This document shows positions 42,205 through 49,464 of a DNA stretch of 64,000 bases, piece by piece. Every line of letters begins with the position of its first letter. Positions within the stretch are counted from its first letter, which is position 1. The translations under genes and the position numbers were made by a program. A model generated the notes under the pieces. It worked only from the letters and a program-made list of their open reading frames with translations, had not been told where the DNA came from and did not search any database. This DNA comes from JARRKC01 sp037388505 (GTDB lineage Bacteria; Acidobacteriota; UBA6911; RPQK01; JAPXNP01): positions 1 to 64,000 of the forward strand of contig JARRKC010000029.1 of the NCBI GenBank assembly GCA_037388505.1, read 5' to 3'.

Positions 42205-42678
42205 TTACTCGCCATTCGACCCATTCCCCGTATACGACCGATAGCGGCGAATCAGAGAACGGGCCAGCGGATAGGCGAGAGAAGCAAGGATCGCGGCGAG
42301 AACCAGAGAACCAATGAAGGCAGGCACGAGGAGCTGCCATTGGTCGGCCAGCCAGTCCCAAAAAGCCACCGAGAATATCTCCGAGATCGTCAGGTGGGGC
42401 AACCTCACCCCGGACGGCTGTCCCATGAGCACAATGCCAAGCCAGGTCGCGAAACTGTAGTAGGGCACAAGGATCCAGGGAACGTTCACCCACACGCCGA
42501 TCAATGTGGCGAGCCGGTTCAACCGGAAGAGGAAAGCTGCTCCGATCCCCAGGAGGGTGTGCAGTCCCAGGAAAGGAGAGAAGCCTAGAAATACCCCTAC
42601 GGAGAAAGCCAGGGCCGTACGCTCTGGCGTATCGGGGACTCGAGCCAGGGAATCAACAATGCGCCGCAAATAGTTCAC
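42205..42678 (-). CDS. DUF2062 membrane protein
   Basis: The protein has 157 residues and matches DUF2062. Features are the N-terminal TPERTALAFSVGVFLGFSPF with LGLHTLLGIGAAFLFRLNRL (glycine-rich membrane helix pair), WVNVPWILVPYYSFATWLGI, and a C-terminal hydrophobic segment LLVPAFIGSLVLAAILASL. It is a small inner-membrane protein of unknown function. The start overlaps the end of thiL by four bases, forming an nrdR-thiL-DUF2062 operon by overlaps. Confidence 0.88.
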   Translation of the reverse strand: MNYLRRIVDSLARVPDTPERTALAFSVGVFLGFSPFLGLHTLLGIGAAFLFRLNRLATLIGVWVNVPWILVPYYSFATWLGIVLMGQPSGVRLPHLTISEIFSVAFWDWLADQWQLLVPAFIGSLVLAAILASLAYPLARSLIRRYRSYTGNGSNGE

Positions 42679-43697
42679 TGAAAGTGGTCAAATCCTCTCG
42701 GCTCGTACGTTCGACGTTTTCCGTCCCTCACCAGCATGAGGCGGGGGGGACCATCAACCACCCGACCAATCAGGCTTGGCTGCGACCAGTCGCTAGGGTA
42801 CTCCTGCGCAATCCTCTCCTGCATTTCGGGGCTTGCCGTGAAGAGCAAGGCATAATCCTCACCTCCATCCAGCAGGAGCGCAAGTAAGGCGTCCTGAGAA
42901 TCGATGCCTTCGAGCGAGGGAAGAGCTTCGACGTTGATTTCAGCTGCGACTCCGCTCTCGTCGAGGATGTGCCTCAAATCCGCGGCCAGGCCGTCGCTGA
43001 CATCGATCATGGCCCGCGCGGCTTGATTCTCCTGGAACCAGACAGCCTCCTCTGCGTGAACGGGGGGACACAGGTGGGCTTTCAGGCAGCGGTATCTTTC
43101 CTCGGAACCGGCGTGGCGCCGCAGTTCGTCATCGCCCGCGATCCCACTCAGATCCAGGTCCGCGGTCTCTTTCAGCAACTGCAGGCCGAGGCGGGAATAG
43201 CCCAGATCACCGATCAGAAAGATGGCGTCACCCGGTCGCGCCGTCGAACGCAGGAGGGGCTCCCCGGATTTCACGTAGCCCAATGCGGTGACTGAAACGA
43301 ACAACCGGTCGGAGCGAGACAGATCGCCTCCAATCAGCGGCATATTCCGCTCCTCCGCCTCCGACACGAAGCCCTCGATCAGTGCCTGAACCTGCCCGCT
43401 CAGCCAGGCCGGCTCCAGAGCGAGGTTCAGCAGACAGGCATAGGGCCGAGCGCCCATGGCCGCGAGGTCGCTGAGGTTGACCAGACAGGCCTTCCTGCCC
43501 AGGAACTGCGGGCTGATCCACTCCTTGCGGAAGTGAAACCCTTCCACGAGCAAATCGGAGGTGCAAACCATTCGGTGGGCAAAGCCGGGTGCGAAAACGG
43601 CGCAATCGTCCCCGATTGAAGTCTTGAGGTGACGCGGGGCGCGGCGACACCGCTGTCGCAGGAAAGTGATGAGATCGAATTCCGAGTAGGAGCTCAA
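42675..43697 (-). CDS. thiL: Thiamine-monophosphate kinase
   Basis: The protein has 340 residues. ThiL phosphorylates thiamine monophosphate to thiamine diphosphate with ATP. Motifs are TSIGDDCAVF near the N-terminus, TSDLLVEGFHF, VNLSDLAAMGARP, LIGGDLSRSDRLFVSV, IDVSDGLAADL, and LLDGGEDYALLFT near the C-terminus, together the AIR-synthase-like fold with conserved aspartates. Both ends overlap neighbours by four bases (nrdR upstream, DUF2062 downstream). Confidence 0.95.
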   Translation of the reverse strand: MSSYSEFDLITFLRQRCRRAPRHLKTSIGDDCAVFAPGFAHRMVCTSDLLVEGFHFRKEWISPQFLGRKACLVNLSDLAAMGARPYACLLNLALEPAWLSGQVQALIEGFVSEAEERNMPLIGGDLSRSDRLFVSVTALGYVKSGEPLLRSTARPGDAIFLIGDLGYSRLGLQLLKETADLDLSGIAGDDELRRHAGSEERYRCLKAHLCPPVHAEEAVWFQENQAARAMIDVSDGLAADLRHILDESGVAAEINVEALPSLEGIDSQDALLALLLDGGEDYALLFTASPEMQERIAQEYPSDWSQPSLIGRVVDGPPRLMLVRDGKRRTYEPRGFDHFQ

Positions 43698-44149
43698 CTC
43701 GTTCTCACCAGTTGACTGATCTCAGTCATGAATTCCTGGACGCTCTTGAAATCCAGATAGACAGACGCAAATCGGACGTAGGCCACCTTGTCGAGTCGGC
43801 GCAGCCGCTCCATCACGATCTCGCCGATTTCGACAGAGGTCAATTCCCGGCTGGCGGAATCCTGGAGCTGGCGCTCGATGTCGTCGACAATCTCCTCGAG
43901 TTGCTTGGATGACACCGGCCGCTTCTCACAGGCTTTCATGATCCCCCGCAAGAGCTTGCTTCGATCGAAGCGCTCTCGTTGCCCCCCTCTCTTCACCACC
44001 ATGTAGGGAATCTCCTCGATCTGCTCGTAAGTGGTGAAGCGACGACCGCACCGCAGGCACTCGCGGCGACGACGGATCGACGAGCCATCCCGGCTTTCTC
44101 GGGAGTCAACTACCCGGTCTTTCTCATGTTCACAGAATGGACAACGCAT
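43694..44149 (-). CDS. nrdR: Transcriptional repressor NrdR
   Basis: The protein has 151 residues, the standard length. The N-terminal zinc ribbon has C3, C6, C31 and C34 (MRCPFC...ECLRCGRRF), followed by the ATP-cone domain (VVKRGGQRERFDRSKLLRGI). NrdR binds ATP or dATP and represses ribonucleotide reductase genes. It is the first gene of an operon with thiL and DUF2062, a frequent linkage. No NrdR box is visible in its own upstream region. Confidence 0.96.
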   Translation of the reverse strand: MRCPFCEHEKDRVVDSRESRDGSSIRRRRECLRCGRRFTTYEQIEEIPYMVVKRGGQRERFDRSKLLRGIMKACEKRPVSSKQLEEIVDDIERQLQDSASRELTSVEIGEIVMERLRRLDKVAYVRFASVYLDFKSVQEFMTEISQLVRTS

Positions 44150-44295
44150 CCAACTCCACCCGGCCTCACGCCTCGGCTCCGGGCGCGAAAGCCACCAGCC
44201 TTACGCACCCCTGGTCAAATTCTACCAAGACTGCCATAAAATGACTCTTGGCGGGCGTTCGTCCCGGCTCTGCCACGATGAAAGGGTCGGGCCAC

Positions 44296-44323
44296 GAACT
44301 TTTTCTTCCAGGTTTCCGTTCAG
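44296..44323 (+). promoter_or_regulatory. Possible ECF-type autoregulatory promoter
   Basis: GAACTT (44296-44301) is followed after 16 bases by GTTCAG (44318-44323). This is the layout of sigma-E-like -35/-10 elements (GAACTT, 16-17 bases, TCxxA-type). It lies about 43 bases before the ECF sigma gene start. The -10 match is poor, so this is a guess that the sigma factor controls its own operon. Confidence 0.35.
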
Positions 44324-44365
44324 TATGTACGACGGGACAGGGAAGACACTTGAGGACAACGGCTC

Positions 44366-44941
44366 TTGCAGGATTCAGATGCGAAGCTGGTTCATCGCTG
44401 CGTAAGCGGGGACAGTCGAGCTTGGGACAGTTTCATCAGGTCCTATAGTGGAAGGTTGATGAACATGGCATTCCGGTACACAGGCAGCTACTCGGTGGCT
44501 GAAGAACTGACCCAGGAGGTCTTTCTGAAGGTCTACCAGAATCTGCCGGCGTTCCGTCCTCAGGCGGGTTCTCTGCAGAACTGGGTCATGAGGGTTGGCC
44601 GCAACCTGATCATCGACTACTATCGGGCCCACAAGCGCGAGAAGAACGTTGCCGGCAGCGAAGAGCTCGAAGTTTTGGATTTCGGGGCCGATCCGCATAC
44701 GCCCAATCCCTTCGAGAACCTGTACTTGAGGGAAAAGGCACAGTTTCTTTACAGGGGCCTCGAATGCTTGTCTCCCGAATTGAAGGAGGCAGTCGTCCTG
44801 CGGGACATCGAGGGATTGGCTTACCAGGAGATTGCCGATCTCCTGCAGATCCCGGAGGGGACGGTCAAGTCGAGAATCAACCGCGGCCGAATCGAGCTTG
44901 CGAACGTGCTGCGGCGGATGAAGAGTGAGCAGGCATCATGA
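44366..44941 (+). CDS. ECF-family RNA polymerase sigma factor
   Basis: The protein has 191 residues from a TTG at 44366; an alternative start within the first few codons is possible. Region 2 (FRYTGSYSVAEELTQEVFLK, VYQNLPAFRPQAG) and region 4 (EGLAYQEIADLLQIPEGTVK with SRINRGR) are complete and there is no region 3, as in ECF sigma factors. Its stop overlaps the anti-sigma gene (ATGA). The operon continues with three envelope proteins, so the sigma factor probably responds to envelope stress. Confidence 0.93.
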   Translation: MQDSDAKLVHRCVSGDSRAWDSFIRSYSGRLMNMAFRYTGSYSVAEELTQEVFLKVYQNLPAFRPQAGSLQNWVMRVGRNLIIDYYRAHKREKNVAGSEELEVLDFGADPHTPNPFENLYLREKAQFLYRGLECLSPELKEAVVLRDIEGLAYQEIADLLQIPEGTVKSRINRGRIELANVLRRMKSEQAS

Positions 44942-45573
44942 ACTGTTCTCGGTTCGAAACACTCCTGTCGGATTACATGGACGGTACGCTGGACTCCCGC
45001 GTTCACGCCGCCATGGACCAGCATCTCCAGGGGTGCTCCCGCTGCTCGCTCCTGCTCGAAGAAGTGGAGCAACTGAGAGCAGAGCTTCGGGATTTTCCGG
45101 AGGTCTCGGTCCGAGAGGAACTCGTCGAGCGGATTCTCGAAAAGACCACGGGGAAACCGGTCGACAAACCTTTGTGGAGCGGGATCATTCTTCCGGCCAT
45201 ACGTCCGTTCCTCTCGCAGCGATACGCTTTTGCCACGCTCCTAATCTTCGCTTTCATCTCGTTCGCGGTCAATGTCATGGGCCCTGGTTTCTCAGCGGCC
45301 AGCGCGTCGCGCCTCCGGCCCGCAGCGCTCCTTGCGAGAGCGGACGCAATCTCCAGCGAGGTCTATAAGAAGTGGCGCGAATTCAACGACTTCAAGAGTC
45401 AGGTCAACGAGGAGGTCCGACTTTTCAAGGAGGACCTTTTGGGGCGCCTGGACTACCACCTCGTGACCATACTTTTCGAGAGCTACGAAGAGTCGCTCGA
45501 TCAACAGCAGAAGCAGGAGAAGAAGGAAGCCGCGGAGAAGGACCAGACGAAAGAGGAACCCAATCATGAATAA
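44938..45573 (+). CDS. Anti-sigma factor with zinc-finger (zf-HC2) domain
   Basis: The protein has 211 residues. The zinc-finger motif is HLQGCSRC (HxxxCxxC), with a further cysteine at residue 3, the standard anti-sigma domain. One membrane helix lies in the middle (YAFATLLIFAFISFAVNVMG). The C-terminal 110 residues are long charged helices likely to be periplasmic and end in a lysine/glutamate-rich coiled coil (QQQKQEKKEAAEKDQTKEEP). It would hold the ECF sigma factor inactive at the membrane. It overlaps both neighbours (ATGA with the sigma gene; eight bases with the next gene). Confidence 0.9.
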   Translation: MNCSRFETLLSDYMDGTLDSRVHAAMDQHLQGCSRCSLLLEEVEQLRAELRDFPEVSVREELVERILEKTTGKPVDKPLWSGIILPAIRPFLSQRYAFATLLIFAFISFAVNVMGPGFSAASASRLRPAALLARADAISSEVYKKWREFNDFKSQVNEEVRLFKEDLLGRLDYHLVTILFESYEESLDQQQKQEKKEAAEKDQTKEEPNHE

Positions 45574-46099
45574 CGCTCAGCAGACGAACCCCACACCGCC
45601 GCCACAGCCGCCGCCTTCCCCTAACTACGTCGACAGCCGACCTGTTCGAGCCGCCCTGTGCGGACTGATCATTGGGATTGGTGCAGTCTACAATCGCGAG
45701 TACACCAAGGCCGTCGTTCATTTCGCCGTGTTTGCAGGGCTGGTCATCATTGCGGAAAGCGTCGGAGTTTTCGGGCTGGCCGCGTTTGCCTTCTATGTTT
45801 TCACGATCATCGATGCCTACCGCTCCGCGGAAGCTATCGCTGAACGAGGTGAACCCAACGTGGACGAGAAGGAAGGGATGAATTTTCCGCTCTGGGGAGG
45901 AATCCTGATCCTCATGGGTGTGCTCTTTCTCCTGGACAACCTGGGAGCCGTCAGTATCCGGAGAGCCATCGAGTACTGGCCTCTCATCTTGATCTTCCTC
46001 GGGGTTTATCTGCTGCTTGACTACATTCGAGGACTGTCCGCGGGCAACGAGCACAGGTCCGACAGACCCTCGAAGCGAGAAACCGACGATCCGGTCTGA
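45566..46099 (+). CDS. LiaI/LiaF-type transmembrane protein (DUF5668-like)
   Basis: The protein has 177 residues. A proline-rich cytoplasmic N-terminus (QQTNPTPPPQPPPSPNY) is followed by four to five membrane helices, two of which carry the LiaI/LiaF-like pattern: LWGGILILMGVLFLLDNLGA and AIEYWPLILIFLGVYLLLDY. The tail is charged and cytoplasmic. In Firmicutes such proteins link to LiaRS-type antibiotic stress responses. Here the gene sits in a sigma/anti-sigma operon and overlaps the anti-sigma gene. Confidence 0.85.
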   Translation: MNNAQQTNPTPPPQPPPSPNYVDSRPVRAALCGLIIGIGAVYNREYTKAVVHFAVFAGLVIIAESVGVFGLAAFAFYVFTIIDAYRSAEAIAERGEPNVDEKEGMNFPLWGGILILMGVLFLLDNLGAVSIRRAIEYWPLILIFLGVYLLLDYIRGLSAGNEHRSDRPSKRETDDPV

Positions 46100-46125
46100 G
46101 AAAGGTACTTGGGAGGTTATTGAGC

Positions 46126-47904
46126 ATGTCCGCTCGCAACGCAAAGACTCTGATTGCAGGTGTGGCGCTGATCGCGCTGGGAGCGCTGTTCCTGATAGTC
46201 AACCTGACGACTTTTCAGATCGACTGGCTGGTGGTTCTCAAGACTGTGCTCCCGGTCCTTTTCATCCTGGGAGGAGTCCTGAAGCTGGCGCGGCACTTTG
46301 GCTGGCCCGAAGAGGAAATCTTGCGTCGCCCAGCCAAAGCCAGCCTTCTTGCCGGCCTCTTCTGGACGTCACTCGGGGCCGTTCTCCTGGCCGATATCTT
46401 CGGATTACTGGACTTCTTTCCCGTCATCGGCCTGTATTGGCCTCTCATCCTGATCGCCTACGGGCTGGGGAAGATCTTCGACTACTATCGGTTCAAGGGA
46501 GCTCTACACATCCGCCCGGCTGAAATCTTCGGTGTCATCTTCATCATTGCTTTCGGGCTTACCTCCAGCCTGGCCGCCCACGCCAACTGGAGGTTGCTTG
46601 GTGATTGGGGTGACTGGAGTGACATCACAGTGAATGTTCCGTTCGAGGTCGAGAAGCCCAAATTCGAGTTCCCGGCGACGGAAACAGTATCGGTCGATGG
46701 GGCGCGCCGGATCCTGATTCAGAATCTCTACGGGCGTGTCAGGGTGGAACCGGCGCAAGGCACACAGGCCACCATCCGGTTGTCCAAGGTCATCCGCTCG
46801 GAGACGAGAGAGAAGGCGGAACCCCTGGCCGAAGAAGTGCGCATCATATCCACCCTTCAGGACGAAACGCTGTCGATCGGAACGAACCGGGTCGAACTGG
46901 GTGAGAACGGCAAGAATGTCACAACCGATCTGGCGATCGAAGTCCCCTCAGATCTGCCGGTGGTGATCGAGAACGGCTACGGTGACGTCTTTGTCGCAGA
47001 CCGCCATGCGGCCTGCCAGGTCACGAACTCTTTCGGAGACGTCAGGGTGGAGCGAATCGAAGGTTCAGTCGGAGTCACGAACCGGAACCGCTCCGTGGAC
47101 ATCCGCGAGGTCAAGGGCGCCGTGGAGGTGAAGAACCAGAGAGGCGCGGTGCGTCTAGCTCAGATTACCGGTAAAGTGGTGGCCCAAACCGACTACGACC
47201 TGGTCTCCGCCGACACGATCCAGGGAAGCCTGGATGTCGGCAACCACTTCGGGTCCGTCCGCCTCACCGAGGTTTCCGGGCCGGTGAGCGTGGATGCCAT
47301 CGGATCGCAGGTCACTGCGACCCATCTCGGTCAAGGTTTGACTGTCAAGAATTCGCACAAGAACGTCAAGATCGAGGACATTGACGGCCGGGTCAATGTT
47401 GAGACTTCCTACGCTCGCGTCACCTTGCAGCGGATCCGTGGGCCCATCGACCTGAAGGCTGTGCATGCCGAGGTGACCGCCAAGGAGATCGAACAGGGGC
47501 TCGACCTCCAGGGGAGGGGTTCGAAGGTCGATGTCAGCCGGGCTCGCGGCGCCCTCGAAATCGAAACGTCTCTCCGTCCGGTGAAGATCTCATCTTTCTC
47601 GGGACCGGTCACCGTTCAAAATGAATACGAGGGAGTCACGATCAACTCGGAAGCCCATCTCACGGGACCGATCAAAGTCAGCAACCGCAGCGGGAATATC
47701 ACACTGGTGGTTCCCGGCTCCGCCAGCTTCGATCTCCTTGCCCAATCCGTAGGGGGCTCCGTCGACTCGGATTTCGGCCCGCCGCCCAAAGCTGAAGGAG
47801 CGAAAGACAGTGCCTCCTTTGTCGAGTCCAAGATCGGGAGTGGAGGTCCAACGGTTGAACTTCAGACGACCTACTCCCGTATTCGCATAGAGAAGCGAGG
47901 ATAA
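46126..47904 (+). CDS. LiaF-like TM domain fused to DUF4097 adhesin-type beta repeats
   Basis: The protein has 592 residues from the ATG at 46126, with GGAGG nine bases upstream. The first 155 residues have four membrane helices of the LiaF/DUF5668 type (TLIAGVALIALGALFLIVNL, VLPVLFILGGVLKLARHFGW, GLYWPLILIAYGLGKIFDYY). The rest (about 200-590) is a regular beta-helix-like DUF4097 repeat region: VVIENGYGDVFVADRHAACQ, VTNSFGDVRVERIEGSVGVT, NRNRSVDIREVKGAVEVKNQ, the 'toast-rack' architecture. The protein is anchored in the inner membrane with its repeats probably in the periplasm. It is the third envelope gene of the sigma-factor operon. Confidence 0.86.
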   Translation: MSARNAKTLIAGVALIALGALFLIVNLTTFQIDWLVVLKTVLPVLFILGGVLKLARHFGWPEEEILRRPAKASLLAGLFWTSLGAVLLADIFGLLDFFPVIGLYWPLILIAYGLGKIFDYYRFKGALHIRPAEIFGVIFIIAFGLTSSLAAHANWRLLGDWGDWSDITVNVPFEVEKPKFEFPATETVSVDGARRILIQNLYGRVRVEPAQGTQATIRLSKVIRSETREKAEPLAEEVRIISTLQDETLSIGTNRVELGENGKNVTTDLAIEVPSDLPVVIENGYGDVFVADRHAACQVTNSFGDVRVERIEGSVGVTNRNRSVDIREVKGAVEVKNQRGAVRLAQITGKVVAQTDYDLVSADTIQGSLDVGNHFGSVRLTEVSGPVSVDAIGSQVTATHLGQGLTVKNSHKNVKIEDIDGRVNVETSYARVTLQRIRGPIDLKAVHAEVTAKEIEQGLDLQGRGSKVDVSRARGALEIETSLRPVKISSFSGPVTVQNEYEGVTINSEAHLTGPIKVSNRSGNITLVVPGSASFDLLAQSVGGSVDSDFGPPPKAEGAKDSASFVESKIGSGGPTVELQTTYSRIRIEKRG

Positions 47905-47907
47905 ACC

Positions 47908-48771
47908 ATGAGATTACGTTGGGCCGCGCTGATTCTGACGATCACATCGATCAGCTGTGCCATGTCCTTCGACGGCCTGGTCGAAGATGCCCACTACGTG
48001 GACACCAGCAAGAGCGAGGCTCGCGGCAGCGAGAAGGCGCTGACCGCGCGCGTCGAACTGAAGGTCGGAGAACTCCAGATCGAACCCGGACCGACGGATA
48101 AGGCTTATGAGGTGGATTTCCACTACAATGAAAAGACTTTCAAGCCGTCCGTCTCTTTCAAGCCGGGGGAAGACAGCGCTGCCATCTTGCGCCTGGGGCT
48201 CGAGGGCAACAGTCACTCCTGGGGCAACGTCGGGGACAACTCCATCCGACTTCGACTCAATCCCGAGACACCGCTGTCGCTCCGGGCAAACACCGGCGTC
48301 GGGGAAAACAACATCGATCTCAGCGGCATGAGCGTCACGTCGCTGGAGCTCCAGAGCGGAGTTGGAGAGACCAAGCTCTCCATGCTCGAGCCCAATCGGT
48401 CGGAGTGCCAGCGTATGGACATATCGACGGGAGTAGGCGCCTTTTCCTTGACCGGCATGGGCAACTTCAATTGCGATCAGATGCGGTTTCGCGGAGGCGT
48501 CGGCGGATCCGAGCTCGAATTCTCAGGGGACTGGCAGACGCTCGGCGACATCGACATCGAGGTCGGCGTGGGTGGCATCAAGATCCGCTTGCCCCGTGAC
48601 CTGGGAGCCGAAATCCGGATGTCCCAAGGCCTGTTCTCCGAGCTTTCAGCCCCTGAAGGCTTTACGAAGCAGGGAGACGTCTACTACAGCGATAACCGGG
48701 ATCATGTGCAGAAAGTCTTGAAGATCCGCGTTGATGCCGGAATCGGTGGGGTCGAGGTGAGGTGGATGTAG
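47908..48771 (+). CDS. Lipoprotein with DUF2154 (LiaF C-terminal/toast-rack) domain
   Basis: The protein has 287 residues. The N-terminus is a lipoprotein signal (MRLRWAALILTITSISC, lipobox S-I-S-C). The remainder is a beta-rich DUF2154/'cell-wall-active antibiotics response' domain: ELKVGELQIEPGPTDKAYEV, then repeated VGE/VGA turns (NTGVGENNIDLSGMSVTSLE, STGVGAFSLTGMGNF, VGVGGIKIRLPRD, DAGIGGVEVRW). It lies four bases after the DUF4097 gene and closes the operon. A short hairpin after it may end transcription. Confidence 0.88.
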   Translation: MRLRWAALILTITSISCAMSFDGLVEDAHYVDTSKSEARGSEKALTARVELKVGELQIEPGPTDKAYEVDFHYNEKTFKPSVSFKPGEDSAAILRLGLEGNSHSWGNVGDNSIRLRLNPETPLSLRANTGVGENNIDLSGMSVTSLELQSGVGETKLSMLEPNRSECQRMDISTGVGAFSLTGMGNFNCDQMRFRGGVGGSELEFSGDWQTLGDIDIEVGVGGIKIRLPRDLGAEIRMSQGLFSELSAPEGFTKQGDVYYSDNRDHVQKVLKIRVDAGIGGVEVRWM

Positions 48772-48786
48772 GCGGGAACAGGAGCA

Positions 48787-48809
48787 CAGGAGACGTCTCT
48801 CTTCTCCTG
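48787..48809. terminator. Candidate bidirectional hairpin between convergent genes
   Basis: CAGGAGA (48787-48793) and TCTCCTG (48803-48809) are perfectly complementary with a nine-base loop. Further CTCCTG words follow (CCTCCTG at 48810-48816 and 48817-48823). It sits between the ends of the convergent DUF2154 and bacilliredoxin genes. There is no T-run, so a terminator role is tentative; it also resembles the word repeats elsewhere in the window. Confidence 0.4.
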
Positions 48810-48829
48810 CCTCCTGCCTCCTGTCTTCC

Positions 48830-49264
48830 TTACGCGTTGCCGGCCGTTCCGCAGTAGAGGCTGAACGCCTCCTTCAGATCTTTTGCGATCGCTTCGGGTG
48901 TGCGCCCCTCGATCTGTTGCCGGTGCATCATGTAGACCAGTCGCCCATTCTCAAACAGCGCGATACTGGGTGACGACGGCGGCTGCGGGCGAAGATACTC
49001 CCGGGCTCGCTCCGTCGCCTCGAGATCCTGTCCGGCGAATACGCTGGCCAGAACGTCGGGCTTCGGTCCGCTGTGCAGGGCTGCGGCAATGGCCGGTCGG
49101 GCGCTTCCTGCGGCGCAGCCGCATATGGAATTAACGACGACGAGCGTCGTTCCCTGGTTCTTCTTCAACACTTCGTCGACTTCGCCGGCGGTGTGCAACT
49201 CTCGAACGCCGATCTGTTTGAGCTCCTGGCGCGCAGGTGCGACCCATTCTTCGGGATATGGCAT
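48830..49264 (-). CDS. BrxA/BrxB-family bacilliredoxin-like protein
   Basis: The protein has 144 residues, the family length. It has the CxC active site in NSICGCAAGSARPA, preceded by TLVVVNS and followed by PDVLASVFAGQDLEATERAR and PSSPSIALFENGRLVYMMHR. These match the BrxA/BrxB (YphP/YqiW) family of the thioredoxin fold, which removes bacillithiol from proteins. Many bacteria with these proteins lack bacillithiol, so the thiol partner here is unknown. The gene stands alone, convergent with the sigma-factor operon and divergent from the HlyD operon. Confidence 0.92.
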   Translation of the reverse strand: MPYPEEWVAPARQELKQIGVRELHTAGEVDEVLKKNQGTTLVVVNSICGCAAGSARPAIAAALHSGPKPDVLASVFAGQDLEATERAREYLRPQPPSSPSIALFENGRLVYMMHRQQIEGRTPEAIAKDLKEAFSLYCGTAGNA

Positions 49265-49464
49265 ATCCGGTTCCCTCCTCGATGCATTCAGATTCGATCT
49301 GGAATGTCGGTTGGTGATGTAACCTCATCCCCACGGATGACGTTAGATAACTACATATTATATATGGGTAGACACTGTGAGGTGGGGGCCGTCGCCGCTC
49401 AACTTTGTGGCTCGGGTCGCATCTGCAACAAGAGGACCGATTGATTCTAGCTAAGGGAATAGTC

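Noticed and set aside
49357..49362. TATAAT-like sequence on the minus strand upstream of the bacilliredoxin gene
   Set aside because: No acceptable -35 at normal spacing; the AT-rich patch alone is not enough.
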